From CAZKVJ01 sp964556225 (lineage in GTDB: Bacteria; Actinomycetota; Acidimicrobiia; Acidimicrobiales; Ilumatobacteraceae), in NCBI GenBank assembly GCA_964556225.1, contig CAZKVJ010000014.1, positions 1-64,000 on the forward strand: a stretch of 64,000 bases of DNA, given 5' to 3'. Made by a program: the position numbers and the translations under genes. The notes under the pieces are model-generated. The model searched no databases and was not told where the DNA came from. It worked only from the letters and a program-made list of their open reading frames with translations. Shown here in pieces: positions 62,521 through 64,000 of the stretch. Numbering within the stretch: the first letter of the stretch is position 1; every line of letters starts with the position of its first letter.

Positions 62521-63753
62521 TCAGACCCCCAGGATGGTGACACAGAGCGCACCGACGTCGTCGCCGACCGTGCCGCCGCCGTTGTGGGCGAGGCCGATGC
62601 GGGCGCCGGGCACCTGACGGGCGCCCGCCCGCTCCTGCAGCTGCTCGGTGATCTCCACGATCTGCGCGATGCCGGTGGCCCCCACCGGGTGGCCCTTGCG
62701 CAGCAGCCCGCCGGAGGTGTTCACCGGGATCCGCCCACCGATGGTGGTGTCGCCACGCTCGACCATCGGGCCGCCCTCCCCGGGCGCGCAGATCCCGATG
62801 GCCTCGCACGCCATGATCTCGCCCGGCGCCGAGGCGTCGTGACACTCGACGATGCTGAGGTCCTCGGGCCCGATCCCGGCCAGCTCGTAAGCCATGGCCG
62901 CGCACCGGCTGGCGGTGTCCGGCTCACCGGGGGCGCGGTCCGAGCCGGACTGCAGCACGCTCGTGAGGATGCGCACCGGCTTGGTGATGCCCATCTCTCG
63001 CGCCTTGCGCTCGCTCACGAGCACGACCGCCGCCGCACCATCGCCGATCGGCGAGCACATCGGCCGGGTGAGCGGCTCGGCCACCATCGGCGCCGCGAGC
63101 ACGTCCTCGACGGTCAGCTCGTCGCGGAACTGCGCCCTCGGGTTGAGGTGGCCGTGACGGGAGTTCTTGGCCGAGACCGCGGCGAACTGCTCGACCGTCG
63201 TGCCGTAGCGCTCCATGTGCGAGCGGGCGATCGCGGCGTAGATGTCCATGAACATCGACCGCTTCTCACCCGCGCCCGAGGCGCCCGCTTCACCGCCGCT
63301 GGCCTTGGCGCTGCTCTGGAGTGCGTTCATGATCTCGGCCAGGTTCTCCACGTCGACCGCGCCGCTGAAGGCGCCGAACGTGCGGCGCTTGTCCTCGTGG
63401 TACAGCTTCTCGACGCCGAGCGCGAGCACGACGTCGTAGAGACCGGCGGTGATCATGGCGGCCGCCTGGTTCAGCGCCGTCGAGGCGCTGGCGCAGGCGT
63501 TCTCGACGTTGACGACGGGGATCTTGCCGATGCCGATGCTGCGCAGGATCACCTGGCCGCGGATGCACTCCTGGCCGGTGACCACCCCGGCGGCGGCGTT
63601 GCCGACGTACGCGGCCTGCAGATCGTCCTTGCCGAGGCCCGAGTCGGCCAGCGCCGCCTCCACGGCCTCGGCCCCGATCGACTTCAGGCCCCGCTCGAGG
63701 TGCTTGCCGAAGTGGGTCATGCCGACCCCCGCGACCACGGCGTTCATCTTCAT
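62521..63753 (-). CDS. thiolase family protein (acetyl-CoA acetyltransferase-like)
   Basis: A 410-residue SCP-x-type thiolase. The nucleophile Cys87 is in VNVENACASAS and the His of RKGHPVGATG is present; the C-terminal second Cys loop reads IGLAHNGGGTVGDD, with His/Asn instead of Cys, as in several lipid-transfer-type thiolases. Probably cleaves or forms 3-oxoacyl-CoA. AGGAG precedes the ATG at 63753. Followed immediately by the acyl-CoA synthetase gene. Confidence 0.9.
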   Translation of the reverse strand: MKMNAVVAGVGMTHFGKHLERGLKSIGAEAVEAALADSGLGKDDLQAAYVGNAAAGVVTGQECIRGQVILRSIGIGKIPVVNVENACASASTALNQAAAMITAGLYDVVLALGVEKLYHEDKRRTFGAFSGAVDVENLAEIMNALQSSAKASGGEAGASGAGEKRSMFMDIYAAIARSHMERYGTTVEQFAAVSAKNSRHGHLNPRAQFRDELTVEDVLAAPMVAEPLTRPMCSPIGDGAAAVVLVSERKAREMGITKPVRILTSVLQSGSDRAPGEPDTASRCAAMAYELAGIGPEDLSIVECHDASAPGEIMACEAIGICAPGEGGPMVERGDTTIGGRIPVNTSGGLLRKGHPVGATGIAQIVEITEQLQERAGARQVPGARIGLAHNGGGTVGDDVGALCVTILGV

Positions 63754-63791
63754 CTGACCACTCCTTGGGTTCTGTGGGGGGTGAGGCGAGC

Positions 63792-64000
63792 TCAGACCAG
63801 GCCGCTGCCGGGAACGTCGAGCGCCTCGCGCAGGTACTCGAGCTCGGCCTCCCGGTAGGGCAGCGGAGCGGGCCGGGTGAACATCTTGTCGCGCGTCAGC
63901 TCGTCGACCACGTCCGGATCGCGTGGGAAGGGGTTCCCGTAGCCGTTGAGGTGGAAGCGCTTCTCGAACGGCTCACGCGGCCGCTGGCCACCGGCCTCCC
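63792..64000 (-). CDS. unidentified protein, C-terminal part only
   Basis: Open frame entering from beyond 64000 and ending at TGA 63794-63792. About 69 residues are visible, including KRFHLNGYGNPFPRDPDVV and PLPYREAELEYLREALDVPG. Codon use is like its neighbours, and it lies 38 bases upstream of the thiolase on the same strand, so it is probably the preceding gene of the operon. I do not recognise the family. Confidence 0.65.
   Translation of the reverse strand, partial: EAGGQRPREPFEKRFHLNGYGNPFPRDPDVVDELTRDKMFTRPAPLPYREAELEYLREALDVPGSGLV

Overview
This window is a GC-rich (roughly 70% or more), gene-dense stretch of an actinobacterial chromosome. Gene order, the degenerate PriA, mIHF, the DUF1844/infC pair and an F420 biosynthesis gene all point to Actinomycetota. 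The order alaS-ruvX-mltG-aroE-aroC-aroK-aroB-aroQ-pepQ-efp-nusB, the pyr/car block and mihF-gmk-rpoZ-coaBC-metK-priA are all arranged as in mycobacteria and streptomycetes. I suspect a deep-branching class such as Acidimicrobiia, but the sequence read here does not prove it. Almost everything is housekeeping. There is no prophage, insertion sequence, CRISPR array or tRNA gene that I can see. Most genes lie on the minus strand and many neighbours overlap by 4 bases (ATGA or GTGA), so long translationally coupled operons are the rule.

Layout. 1-1642: 5' end of a 16S rRNA gene, its leader with a boxA-like site, and tyrS. 1701-9722: a DUF2332 gene facing an arginine operon (argC-argB-argD-argF-argR-argH, then a thioesterase and a 3-methyladenine glycosylase); argJ and argG are absent. 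9826-17075: YqgE, pheST, an rRNA methyltransferase, rplT-rpmI-infC, DUF1844, and an alkyltransferase-like protein coupled to a cold-shock-like protein. 17087-21005: hisG, mogA/moaB-like gene, rsmB, fmt, def. 21044-27249: a damaged methyltransferase gene, priA, metK, coaBC, rpoZ, gmk, mihF. 27312-35501: pyrimidine operon pyrR-pyrB-pyrC-carA-carB-pyrD with a leader attenuator. 35570-50824: DUF2079 membrane protein, nusB, efp, pepQ, shikimate genes, mltG, ruvX, alaS, two small envelope-type proteins, rarA, NUDIX. 50909-55143: a DUF559-type protein, an assembly gap (10 Ns), aspS, hisS. 55205-64000: a more accessory segment with an FMN-barrel protein, a broken nitrilase, a thiolase-fold/DUF35 pair, a propeller-like protein, an Rrf2 regulator, cofD, an acyl-CoA synthetase, a thiolase and an unidentified partial gene.

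How it works together. Arginine and carbamoyl-phosphate synthesis seem to be tied by one regulator: matching tandem ARG-box-like sites lie in front of argC and in the short gap between pyrC and carA, and argR is inside the arg operon. The pyr operon has a second control point, a tiny upstream reading frame followed by an intrinsic terminator at the start of pyrR. IF3 (infC) appears to start at AUA, in keeping with its known self-regulation through a poor start codon.

The most unusual things are a short palindromic element (arm GTTTGKTCGAYTTGCCAG) sitting just 3' of three genes, and signs that two of its copies disrupted sequencing: a 22-G run plus Ns near 52.05 kb, and C-rich damage in a methyltransferase 3' end near 21.63 kb. 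Also unusual are a nitrilase lacking its catalytic cysteine and carrying a frameshift, and cofD coupled to an acyl-CoA synthetase/thiolase operon. I did not find a clearly new multi-gene system. Intergenic stretches 9723-9825, 13870-14014, 16058-16274, 51851-52141 and 59676-59853 are described below; 56768-56867 (divergent promoter region) and 58448-58555 (convergent gap) hold nothing else I can support.
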